A stretch of 64,000 nt of DNA from Enterococcus pallens ATCC BAA-351 (GTDB taxonomy: Bacteria > Bacillota > Bacilli > Lactobacillales > Enterococcaceae), in the NCBI RefSeq assembly GCF_000407485.1, contig NZ_ASWD01000001.1, forward strand, positions 1,240,001 to 1,304,000. Reading direction: 5' to 3'. The translations under genes were made by a program, and so were the position numbers. Below, piece after piece: positions 1-7,415 of the stretch (position 1 is the first letter of the stretch; each line of letters opens with the position of its first letter). The notes under the pieces were generated by a model. That model saw nothing but the letters and a program-made list of their open reading frames with translations, was not told the origin of the DNA and made no database searches.

Positions 1-2
1 TG

Positions 3-2285
3 CAGAAAAATGATTTTTACCTTTTATCGAAATCGGCGGTGCATACCGTGTACGCAGAAGATGCTCGTGCTTTTGAGATTGTGCTGCATTACTTCTTTGA
101 GGATCAGGAGGGAGTTGTGTTTGCGGGAAATTCCGCAACTGAAAGCAAAAGCTTGGATCATCAGGTGATTCAATCCATTGAACAGCTGCTGAAATTGTAT
201 ATTTTGCAAGACAAGCATCCAGCTGCGGAAGTTTTTGAAGCTTACTTTCATTTGATTCGTTTGCTGGAGAAGGAGTATACGCAGCCAGCCAGTGTGGAAG
301 AAGAACGCAGTATTAAACAAAAGGTGTATGAGTTAAAGTTCTACATTGATAACAACTTCGATAAGGATATTCGTTTGTCAGATATTGCCAATAAGCTTTA
401 TATTTCAGAACAGTATTTGTCACGGCTGTTTTCGACCGAAATTGGGATGCCCATGAACGAATATTTGATTCGCAAGCGGTTAGAAAAGGTGCGTAAGGAT
501 TTGCTGGAAACGGAGAAATCGATCACGGATATTGCTTTTTCGGCAGGCTTTTCCAATATCAACTCCTTTAATCGATTGTTCAAAAAGTACCAGGGCTTGA
601 CGCCTAGTGAATTTCGCAAGGAAGTAAAGGCTGAAGCCAAGGTGGCACCACAGTACTACAGTTTAGGGGAAGAGGACATTCACAATTTAGCGAGCTATTT
701 TAAGGAAAAAGAAGCGCAGGTGGATGATGAAACCATTCAAGTCTCAATGCAGCAGGTGCTTCAGCAAAATTTCCAAAAAAATATGATTAATTTGGGTTAC
801 GCCGGAGATTTGACCCATGCCACCTTCGTTGATCAAATCGGCTATCTGCAGCAGAACAATCCGTTTGCCTATGGGCGAATTTGGGGGCTGTTCAGTGAAA
901 AAATTCTGGAGCAGGTGGGGGAGCTGTATGATTTTTCAACAGTGGACGAGATTTTGCAGACGATGGTCAAAGCGGGGATTAAGCCTTTTTTGGAGCTGGG
1001 GTTTAAAGGCAAATTGATTCATGAGACGCATACGCAGATTATTAAGAGTCACTTATTTACTCGCAAGTCTAATCAGTTGTCGGATTTGCTGCACCGCTAC
1101 CAAGCTTTTTTCCACCATTGTATCGATGTTTTCGGACTGGAGGAGGTTTCCAGCTGGATTATCGAGATTTGGAAACCTAATCGGCTGGTGCTGCAAACGA
1201 TTGGCTGTGAGGAATTAACTAGGATTGAAGAGCAAGGCAGGGTGCTGAACCTCACGCGGGAAAAGGATTATATCCACGTTTTTTCTTTGATTAAGGAGCT
1301 GATTCAGCAAATTGTTCCCGGCATTCAAGTGGGCGGCTGCGGGTTAAGTCTGGATATTGAGGCCAACGATTTGAGTACCTTCCTAGCTCAGTGGACCAAA
1401 AGCAAGGCGGCACCGGATTTCATCAGTCTAGGAATTTATCCTATGGACGCGGTGAAGCAGCAGATCAATCAGCACAAAAAACGCCACGAGCCGATCTCGC
1501 CGGATTCCAATTACATGTTTCATCGCATGAAAAAGGTTCGGGATATTTTGTCAGAAATTGGCTACCAAGGGAAGGTATACATTACCGAATTTAATGTCAC
1601 CATTTTGAATCGGGACATTATTAATGATACGGCTTTTAAAGGCAGCTATATTCTAAAGAACGTGTTGGCTGTGATTCCTTATTGTGACTTAATCGGCTAC
1701 TGGCAGCTGACGGATTTATCCGTAACCACCTTTGATACAGCTAATAAGGAAATTTTTGGCGGCTCTGGCCTGATTTCTAAAAGCGGCATTCCTAAAATCG
1801 GTTACTATGCGTATCTCTTTTTAAGCAAGCTAAGTGATCAAGTAGTCTATCAGTCGGAGGATTTGTTGATTACTAAGGAAGCCCCGAATCGGATTCAACT
1901 GCTGTGCTTTTCCTACAGCCATCTGAATTCTACCTATTATTATGATTTCAACAGTGCCTTTACGCGAAGAAATGCTTCTGCCTTGTTTGCTTCAGCCAAC
2001 GTACAAAAAAAGCAGCTGCTTCTCAAGGAGCTGAAGGAAGAAACCAGCCGCTACCGGATGAAAAGTTATCGAATTGGGCCAAGTGCGGGCAATATTTTAG
2101 AAGAAATTAATCAGGTCAGCAGTTCGGATCAGCTGGATGAGGAGCTGGTAACTTACTTGAAGCATCGGTGTCAGCCGCAAATAGAAGTCAGAGAGCTGCA
2201 ATCCAGTCACCATCAGCTGAAGCTTGAAGTGGAGCTGGCTCCACAGGATATTCAATTTATCGACATTCAAAAGGTGTCTCGCTAA
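3..2285 (+). CDS. AraC-family regulator fused to a degenerate GH39 (beta-xylosidase-like) domain, 5' end cut by window
   Basis: The reading frame is open from the first bases, so the true start lies upstream of the window. An AraC double helix-turn-helix lies around nt 330-640 (ending in the typical 'GFSNINSFNRLFKKYQG' block). It is followed by about 500 residues resembling glycoside hydrolase family 39. The GH39 nucleophile motif is kept (ITEFN, Glu at nt 1587), but the acid/base motif WNEP reads 'EIWKPN' at nt 1164-1181, so the general acid Glu is missing. I infer a sugar-sensing rather than catalytic domain. The regulator probably controls an oligosaccharide or glycoside locus upstream of the window. 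It ends just before a terminator. The AraC part is certain; the role of the GH39 part is inference. Confidence 0.85.
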   Translation, partial: QKNDFYLLSKSAVHTVYAEDARAFEIVLHYFFEDQEGVVFAGNSATESKSLDHQVIQSIEQLLKLYILQDKHPAAEVFEAYFHLIRLLEKEYTQPASVEEERSIKQKVYELKFYIDNNFDKDIRLSDIANKLYISEQYLSRLFSTEIGMPMNEYLIRKRLEKVRKDLLETEKSITDIAFSAGFSNINSFNRLFKKYQGLTPSEFRKEVKAEAKVAPQYYSLGEEDIHNLASYFKEKEAQVDDETIQVSMQQVLQQNFQKNMINLGYAGDLTHATFVDQIGYLQQNNPFAYGRIWGLFSEKILEQVGELYDFSTVDEILQTMVKAGIKPFLELGFKGKLIHETHTQIIKSHLFTRKSNQLSDLLHRYQAFFHHCIDVFGLEEVSSWIIEIWKPNRLVLQTIGCEELTRIEEQGRVLNLTREKDYIHVFSLIKELIQQIVPGIQVGGCGLSLDIEANDLSTFLAQWTKSKAAPDFISLGIYPMDAVKQQINQHKKRHEPISPDSNYMFHRMKKVRDILSEIGYQGKVYITEFNVTILNRDIINDTAFKGSYILKNVLAVIPYCDLIGYWQLTDLSVTTFDTANKEIFGGSGLISKSGIPKIGYYAYLFLSKLSDQVVYQSEDLLITKEAPNRIQLLCFSYSHLNSTYYYDFNSAFTRRNASALFASANVQKKQLLLKELKEETSRYRMKSYRIGPSAGNILEEINQVSSSDQLDEELVTYLKHRCQPQIEVRELQSSHHQLKLEVELAPQDIQFIDIQKVSR

Positions 2286-2326
2286 AAGGCTAGGACGCAA
2301 GTAGCTCTAAAAAACTAAACTAATGA

Positions 2327-2372
2327 ACCCCTTCCGGAAAATCTATTAATAGTTTTTGGGAAGGGGTCTATT
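2327..2372 (+). terminator. Rho-independent terminator after the AraC-GH39 gene
   Basis: Inverted repeat CCCCTTCC (2328-2335) / GGAAGGGG (2359-2366) followed by a T-rich tail, 40 bp past the stop codon. Confidence 0.7.
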
Positions 2373-2514
2373 TTCTGTGGCAAGTCTTTTAGACTTTTTC
2401 TTCTAGGTGCAATTTCAGCCGCAGCAGCACTTCATTCAATAGGTCTAAGACAAGCTCAGATTTTTCAAGGGAGTAAAGTCTTTTGTCTCATACTTCACAG
2501 CTTTTTTATTTCAA

Positions 2515-3528
2515 TTATTTCTTCCGAGCGACTTTGCGATATTTTAACGGAGTTATTCCTGCAATTTTCTTAAAGGAACGGACAAAATAGCTGGCTTCAA
2601 CGTAGCCTAACTCATCACTGATTTCACTGATGGTCATATTGCTAGACTCAAGCAAATCCTTTGCCCAACGAACCTTCAATTCGGCATAAAATTGACTAAA
2701 AGGCTGTCCTAATTCTTCTTTTAATAAACGGCTAAGATAGCTAGTGCTCAAATTGGTTAGTTCTGCCAACTCTTGAAGACTAAGGTGGCTGGATTTATTG
2801 ATAAATACGGCGTCAAGTGCCGGCTGCAACAGCGGATTTTTTGCGATATACTGCCCCTCTTTTTGGGTCAATCGGTTTTCTAATAAAGAAAGTTGTACAT
2901 CATCACGAACCTGTTCAAGAACAGGAATTTCTGCTGTCTCATGAGAAACATTTCGCGAAGCTAGCCGCAAGCTTTGTTTATACGTTCGGACGAGGTAGTC
3001 TTTTTTTATCGCCTCTGTCACTATGTAGCTGCTTAATTTTTCTAGCATTACCGCTGTGTTTTGTAAATCAGTTAATGATAACACTGGATAGTTGTCGTAA
3101 AATGATCGGTATTCTTCAATAAACGCTGAAAAAATTGGATCAGAAGGAGTTCTTAGGACCTGCTCCAAGTTTTCTTGTTCCTTATCTAAGCGAATTTCCC
3201 CGGCCATAATCGCCCCTACATAATTATGATCCAACATAATGGGAATCGCTATGTCCACGATATCGAAATGGCAGCGATAAATATAGGGCTCACCGGTTCG
3301 AACAGCCTCCAAACCACCACGAGCATCACATTTCTCACAATAGGCTGCTAAAGTCGGATGCGCCCGAGCACGCTGACAAAAAGGTTGAACCTGACTGTGA
3401 TGGGTGACCGGTTTGCCACGATAATCTACTAAAACAATGGCTAAATGTGTTGCAATAGCAATGGCCTCTTGAACCGCTTCCCACTTTTTTAGATCTAAGA
3501 CCTGTTCTAATTCGAATTCCATCCCCAA
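2515..3528 (-). CDS. PocR-type AraC-family transcriptional regulator of the glycerol/dihydroxyacetone operon
   Basis: About 337 residues. The N-terminal half is a PocR sensory domain with the characteristic Cys pair ('YCEKCDARGG') and the 'YIYRCHFDIVDIAIPI' segment. The C-terminal 100 residues form an AraC double helix-turn-helix ending in 'SFKKIAGITPLKYRK'. I chose the TTG at 3528 because GAGGTG lies 6 nt upstream; an ATG at 3522 is the alternative, and an upstream ATG at 3558 has no ribosome site. It is divergent from dhaD, so it most likely senses a three-carbon metabolite and activates that operon, as PocR does for propanediol genes. The ligand itself is not shown by the sequence. Confidence 0.85.
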   Translation of the reverse strand: MGMEFELEQVLDLKKWEAVQEAIAIATHLAIVLVDYRGKPVTHHSQVQPFCQRARAHPTLAAYCEKCDARGGLEAVRTGEPYIYRCHFDIVDIAIPIMLDHNYVGAIMAGEIRLDKEQENLEQVLRTPSDPIFSAFIEEYRSFYDNYPVLSLTDLQNTAVMLEKLSSYIVTEAIKKDYLVRTYKQSLRLASRNVSHETAEIPVLEQVRDDVQLSLLENRLTQKEGQYIAKNPLLQPALDAVFINKSSHLSLQELAELTNLSTSYLSRLLKEELGQPFSQFYAELKVRWAKDLLESSNMTISEISDELGYVEASYFVRSFKKIAGITPLKYRKVARKK

Positions 3529-3548
3529 AATTTTCACCTCTATCTCAT

Positions 3549-3603
3549 TATAGAACAATGTAATGATAGCACAAGAAAGTTCTATTTCACAAAATAGTTC
3601 TAT
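3549..3603. promoter_or_regulatory. Candidate AraC/PocR operator repeats between regulator and dhaD
   Basis: AGTTCTAT occurs at 3578-3585 and again at 3596-3603, 18 bp apart (direct repeat on one face of the helix). The inverted half ATAGAAC lies at 3549-3555, next to the regulator start. AraC proteins bind such direct repeats, so this is a plausible binding site for the divergent regulator. It is inferred only from position and repeat spacing. Confidence 0.5.
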
Positions 3604-3614
3604 CTAAAATTGAA

Positions 3615-3661
3615 AGAAAACGCTATCTAAATTCAATGCTTATTGAATGGAAACGTTTTAG
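3615..3661. promoter_or_regulatory. Two cre-like (CcpA) sites upstream of dhaD
   Basis: AGAAAACGCTATCT at 3615-3628 and TGGAAACGTTTTAG at 3648-3661 both fit the catabolite-responsive element pattern (TGWAARCGYTWNCW) with few mismatches. They sit between the PocR-type repeats and the dhaD ribosome site, so glucose repression of the glycerol operon is expected. Confidence 0.6.
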
Positions 3662-3698
3662 AATAATGGAGTAGTTAAATATTAGGAGGTCATTATCA

Positions 3699-4838
3699 AT
3701 GAGAAAAGCACTAATCTTACCAACAAAATATGTTCAAGGCGAGGATGAATTACTAAATTTAGGTTACTTTGTTTCCACTTTTGGAAAATCTGCGTTATTG
3801 ATCGCGAACCCTGAAGATGTTGATCGTGTGCGTCCACAACTGGAAGCGACTGCCGAAAAGTTTGACATTACTTTTATTGAAGGCGGATTCAATGGTGAAG
3901 TAACTCGTGCGGAAACCAAACGTCTACAGGAAATCGCTAAAGAAAAACAAACAGATTGCATTATTGGTTTAGGCGGCGGAAAAGCAATTGACGCTTCGAA
4001 AGTTGTAGCAGAGGGTGAAGCGCTGATTATTGTGCCAACGATCGCAGCTCAGGATGCGCCAACTTCTCATTCTGCTGTTTTATATCATGAAGATGGTTCC
4101 TTTGATGATTATGCTTACTTCAAGCAAAGCCCAAGTGTTGTAATGGTTGATACTAAGATCATTGCACAAGCACCAACTCGTTTCTTAGTTGCTGGTATGG
4201 GGGATGCCTTATCTACTTACTTTGAAGCCCGGGCAACCCACAACTCTTTTTCTCGGGTAAATGCTAGCTTACCGATGGGCTCTCGCGAAGGGTTAACTGA
4301 ACCTGCAATGGGAACCTATGCTGCACTTGCCATGGCGAAGCTTTGCTGGGAAAATCTGCTAGAGGACGGCTTAAAAGCCAAAATCGCCTGTGATGCGAAT
4401 GTGGTGACAGAAGCGCTGAATAAAATTGTTGAAACGAACATTCTACTTTCTGGACTAGGCTTTGAAAGTGGCGGTTTGGCTGCAGCACACGCTATTCATA
4501 ATGGTATGACTGTTTTGCCTGGTGCCCATCATTATCTGCATGGTGAAAAAGTAGCCTTTGCAACAATTGCGCAATTGGTTTTGGAAGATGCAGACAAAGA
4601 AGAGTTAGAAACAGTACTTGATTTTTGTGACTCCATTGGTTTGCCGATCACGCTTTCCGATATCGGTGTTGAGGACATTACGTTTGAAGAGGCATTAGAA
4701 GTTGCCAAAATTGCGTGTATTCCGGAAGAATCGATTCATTCTATGCCATTTCCTATCGTTGTCGAAGAAGTAGCGAATGCGATTATTGTTGCCGATCGAA
4801 TTGGTCAAAACTATAAAGAACGTAAGGGCTTGGTATAA
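3699..4838 (+). CDS. dhaD: Glycerol dehydrogenase
   Basis: This 379-residue NAD-dependent, metal-containing polyol dehydrogenase oxidises glycerol to dihydroxyacetone in the cytoplasm. The NAD loop GLGGGKAID is at residues 90-98. The metal-binding region has Asp169 in 'GMGDALSTYFEA', His264/His267 in 'HAIHNG' and His281 in 'HGEKVAF'. The length is normal for the GldA family. AGGAGG precedes the ATG. It is the first gene of a dhaD-dhaM-dhaK-dhaL operon; dhaM begins 4 bp after its stop. The order is the one I recall for Enterococcus glycerol operons. Regulation is probably by the divergent PocR-type activator and by cre sites. Confidence 0.95.
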   Translation: MRKALILPTKYVQGEDELLNLGYFVSTFGKSALLIANPEDVDRVRPQLEATAEKFDITFIEGGFNGEVTRAETKRLQEIAKEKQTDCIIGLGGGKAIDASKVVAEGEALIIVPTIAAQDAPTSHSAVLYHEDGSFDDYAYFKQSPSVVMVDTKIIAQAPTRFLVAGMGDALSTYFEARATHNSFSRVNASLPMGSREGLTEPAMGTYAALAMAKLCWENLLEDGLKAKIACDANVVTEALNKIVETNILLSGLGFESGGLAAAHAIHNGMTVLPGAHHYLHGEKVAFATIAQLVLEDADKEELETVLDFCDSIGLPITLSDIGVEDITFEEALEVAKIACIPEESIHSMPFPIVVEEVANAIIVADRIGQNYKERKGLV

Positions 4839-4842
4839 ATTA

Positions 4843-5238
4843 ATGAAAAAAAGTATATTATTAGTTTCCCATAGCCAAGAAATTACTGATGGGTTAAAAG
4901 AGATGATTGAACAGATGCAGAAGGCTGAAACGGTCACCATTTTTTCTCTGGGTGGAACTTCTGAGGGGGAACTCGGTTCTGATCCACTCCGCATCATTGA
5001 AGCAATCAATGCTTCTGATGATGCCGAATGTTTGGTCTTTGCGGACCTCGGTAGTGCAGTATTAAGTGCAGAGCTGGTTGCCGACATGCTGGAGCCAGAA
5101 CAACAGGCACGCTATCATTTAGTCGATGCGCCACTGATTGAAGGCGCTTTTGCAGGTGCAATCACTGCTGGAGTAACAGATGATCTGACAACGATCATTA
5201 ACGAAGCAAAAAATGCTGGCAAGAAAGGCTGGAATTAG
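4843..5238 (+). CDS. dhaM: PTS-dependent dihydroxyacetone kinase, phosphotransferase subunit DhaM
   Basis: A 131-residue single-domain EIIA-mannose-like protein. It passes phosphate from HPr to the ADP held in DhaL. The phospho-accepting histidine is His10 in 'LLVSHSQEI'. Other family blocks are 'LGGTSEGELGSDP' and the C-terminal 'EGAFAGA' segment. I start it at the ATG at 4843, 4 bp after dhaD; an upstream in-frame extension into dhaD has no ribosome site. Unlike the E. coli DhaM it lacks fused HPr and EI-like domains, which is usual in Firmicutes. Confidence 0.92.
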   Translation: MKKSILLVSHSQEITDGLKEMIEQMQKAETVTIFSLGGTSEGELGSDPLRIIEAINASDDAECLVFADLGSAVLSAELVADMLEPEQQARYHLVDAPLIEGAFAGAITAGVTDDLTTIINEAKNAGKKGWN

Positions 5239-5241
5239 TGA

Positions 5242-6225
5242 ATGAAAAAAATAATCAATAATCCTAGAGATATCATTGAAGAAATGCTGGAAGGCATTGT
5301 TAAAAGCTATCCATCGATTGTGCATCGCATTGATGATTCACGTGTGGTCATCAAAAATGCGGAAGCCAAACAAGTTGGCTTGGTTTCTGGCGGTGGTAGT
5401 GGTCATGAACCAGCGCATGCAGGTTTTGTTGGTGATGGCATGCTGAGTGCTGCTGTTCTTGGCGATGTTTTTACCTCACCAACCCCAGATCAAATTCATA
5501 CTGCGATTATCAACGCTGATCAAGGCGAAGGGGTAATCCTAATTGTTAAAAATTATACTGGCGACATTTTAAATTTTGAAATGGCAAAAGACATGGCTGA
5601 AATGGACGACATCGCAGTAGAGATCGTTGTTGTTGATGACGATATCGCAGTTGAAAATAGCACCTATACAGCTGGGAAAAGAGGTGTCGCAGGGACTGTT
5701 TTGGTTCATAAGATTTTAGGTGATGCCGCGCGCAAAGGGGCTTCGCTATCTGAAATTAAAGCACTGGGAGATCAAGTAGTGGCCGCTACGAAAACGATTG
5801 GTGTTGCTTTAAGAGCAGCCACTGTACCAGAAGTCGGCAAGCCTGGATTTGAGCTGCCGGAAGATGAGATCGAGTATGGGGTAGGTATTCATGGAGAACC
5901 AGGATATCGTCGTGAAAAAATGCAGCCTTCCAATATTTTAGCCGCAGAGCTGGTAGAAAAATTGCTAGCAGATTATAGTGAAGTGCCAAAGAAAGTCGGC
6001 GTTTTAGTGAATGGCATGGGCGGCACACCTTTGATGGAGCAATTTGTTTTCGTCAATGATGTCTTAAATCTTTTAGCGAAAAAAGAAGTCGAAGTAGTCT
6101 TCAATAAAGTCGGTAACTATATGACATCGATTGATATGCAAGGCTTATCATTGACCTTGATTGATTTAGCTGAACAACAATGGATAGATGCACTAACAAG
6201 TAAAGTCACCACGATCTCGTGGTAA
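5242..6225 (+). CDS. dhaK: Dihydroxyacetone kinase, substrate-binding subunit DhaK
   Basis: This 327-residue subunit binds dihydroxyacetone covalently through a histidine. The glycine-rich 'SGGGSGHEPAHAG' block lies at residues 49-61. The substrate-binding His217 is in 'YGVGIHGEPG', matching the hemiaminal-forming histidine of the family. It starts 4 bp after dhaM and overlaps nothing. It works with DhaL and DhaM to make dihydroxyacetone phosphate for glycolysis from the product of DhaD. Confidence 0.95.
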   Translation: MKKIINNPRDIIEEMLEGIVKSYPSIVHRIDDSRVVIKNAEAKQVGLVSGGGSGHEPAHAGFVGDGMLSAAVLGDVFTSPTPDQIHTAIINADQGEGVILIVKNYTGDILNFEMAKDMAEMDDIAVEIVVVDDDIAVENSTYTAGKRGVAGTVLVHKILGDAARKGASLSEIKALGDQVVAATKTIGVALRAATVPEVGKPGFELPEDEIEYGVGIHGEPGYRREKMQPSNILAAELVEKLLADYSEVPKKVGVLVNGMGGTPLMEQFVFVNDVLNLLAKKEVEVVFNKVGNYMTSIDMQGLSLTLIDLAEQQWIDALTSKVTTISW

Positions 6226-6236
6226 GGAGGACCCCT

Positions 6237-6839
6237 ATGGAATTAACGGCAGAAAAAATACAAGCATGGCTGAACGCCTTTACTGATGCAATTGAGGCAA
6301 ACAAGGATTACCTCAGCGAGTTGGATACGCCCATCGGTGATGGCGATCATGGAAACAATATGGCTCGTGGTATGGCAGCCTATCAAGCTGCTTTTGAAAA
6401 ACAGCAGCCAGCAACAATTAGTGACACATTGAAAATTCTTTCGATGGCGTTGATTTCGAAGGTTGGTGGTGCTTCTGGTCCTCTATACGGTTCTGCTTTT
6501 ATGAATATGACCAAAGCTACAAAAGGGCTAGCGGTCATCACCTCTGAAAAACAATTAGGAGAAATTGTGAATCAAGGACTTCAGGGAATTCAAGCGCGAG
6601 GTAAGGCGGTTGCTGAAGATAAAACGATGGTGGATGTTTGGATTCCAGTAGCCGCAGCGTTGAAAAATGGCGAGCTGACTAGTGAAGTGATTGAAGCTGC
6701 AAAGGAACATACCAAGGATTTAGTCGCAAAAAAAGGTCGGGCCTCTTATTTAGGTGAACGAGCGATTGGACATATTGATCCAGGTGCAGCTTCCAGTGGG
6801 ATTTTATTCAAAACACTATTAGACACCATCAAAGACTAA
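6237..6839 (+). CDS. dhaL: Dihydroxyacetone kinase, ADP-binding subunit DhaL
   Basis: A 200-residue, all-helical subunit that carries the permanently bound ADP/ATP coenzyme. The Mg-nucleotide site is in 'LDTPIGDGDHGNN', with Asp30, Asp35 and Asp37 as the likely metal ligands. 'GGASGPLYG' and the C-terminal 'DPGAASS' are further conserved blocks. The ATG at 6237 has AAGGAGG at the right distance; an in-frame start 18 bp earlier would overlap dhaK and lacks a ribosome site. It is the last gene of the operon, with a hairpin terminator 145 bp downstream. Confidence 0.94.
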   Translation: MELTAEKIQAWLNAFTDAIEANKDYLSELDTPIGDGDHGNNMARGMAAYQAAFEKQQPATISDTLKILSMALISKVGGASGPLYGSAFMNMTKATKGLAVITSEKQLGEIVNQGLQGIQARGKAVAEDKTMVDVWIPVAAALKNGELTSEVIEAAKEHTKDLVAKKGRASYLGERAIGHIDPGAASSGILFKTLLDTIKD

Positions 6840-6983
6840 GCAGCTGGAAACACAAGGAACATACACGACGATCATTTTTTGAAAAAGGTAAATTATCACC
6901 GCTGCTTACCTAATCATTACTCAAATTGTGATTACTACCCAAATGTAATCATTGGCGAAGAAAAAGTTGAAATAATTTTTACA

Positions 6984-7026
6984 AGAGCACAACGGTTCGA
7001 ATTTTTTCGAATCATTGTGCTCTTTA
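6984..7026 (+). terminator. Terminator of the dha operon, and presumed target site of the group IIC intron
   Basis: AGAGCACAA (6984-6992) pairs with TTGTGCTCT (7015-7023), with a second inner stem around GTTCGAA/TTCGAAT, and is followed by a short T-rich tail. A group IIC-like intron 5' end starts 3 bp after it at 7029, which is where class C introns insert. Confidence 0.75.
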
Positions 7027-7028
7027 TA

Positions 7029-7248
7029 GTGTGCTAGGCATGGCATTTATCTAGCTGGTGAAAATCTAGTCACGAGTAGTTACCGCCAAGCGCAGTGAAC
7101 TACAAGTCGAAATCAATGATGATGGGTCGAAGGAAGTGGTATGGTGAATCTCTTGAGCCTACGTACAGAAACTTGATGAGGTCAAATGATGGGTAAGGTT
7201 GCTCTACAAATCGAAGTCCAAAAGGTAAATGTAAGACCAAGACGGTAA
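7029..7248 (+). mobile_element. 5' (domain I) remnant of a group IIC intron
   Basis: The segment begins GTGTGCtaGGCATGG and continues with blocks that follow, in order, the 5' domain of the Oceanobacillus iheyensis class IIC intron as I remember it: a GGTGAAAATC block, a CGAAGGAAGTGG block, then GAGGTCAAATGATGGG and CGAAGTCC. It lies directly behind a terminator hairpin, the normal target for class C introns. I see no reverse transcriptase frame, no domain V hairpin and no 3' end, so only about 220 bp of domain I survives. The comparison is from memory, not from an alignment. Confidence 0.65.
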
Positions 7249-7251
7249 ATC

Positions 7252-7285
7252 AAAGCAAGATTGTATCATACAATCTTGCTTTTTT
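7252..7285 (+). terminator. Strong terminator hairpin after the intron remnant
   Basis: Perfect 14-bp stem AAAGCAAGATTGTA / TACAATCTTGCTTT with a 3-nt loop (TCA) and a T run. No intact gene precedes it on this strand since dhaL, so it either seals the intron remnant or survives from a deleted gene. Confidence 0.8.
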
Positions 7286-7374
7286 ATGTGCAGTTAAACG
7301 ATCCTCCCGCAAAAGTATCAATCAAATCTCCGCCAAACGCAGAGTATTCCAGCGAGCCAGCCCTTACAATTACC

Positions 7375-7390
7375 TTGTAAACGTTTACGA
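7375..7390. promoter_or_regulatory. Palindromic LacI/CcpA-type operator before the GPH symporter operon
   Basis: TTGTAAACGTTTACGA contains the perfect palindrome GTAAACGTTTAC (7377-7388), 26 bp before the start codon. It fits the cre consensus as well as LacI-family operators in general. The same 12-mer recurs at 20111-20122. Confidence 0.7.
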
Positions 7391-7415
7391 AAACAACTAA
7401 ATCTGGGAGGTTCAT

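Noticed and set aside
2380-2482. About 33 open minus-strand codons with a Leu-rich helix-like translation
   Set aside because: Closed by stops, no start codon or ribosome site, no family match.
7029-7415. Small protein gene in the dha-symporter gap
   Set aside because: No frame with a start and ribosome site; the sequence is better explained by an intron remnant, a terminator and an operator.
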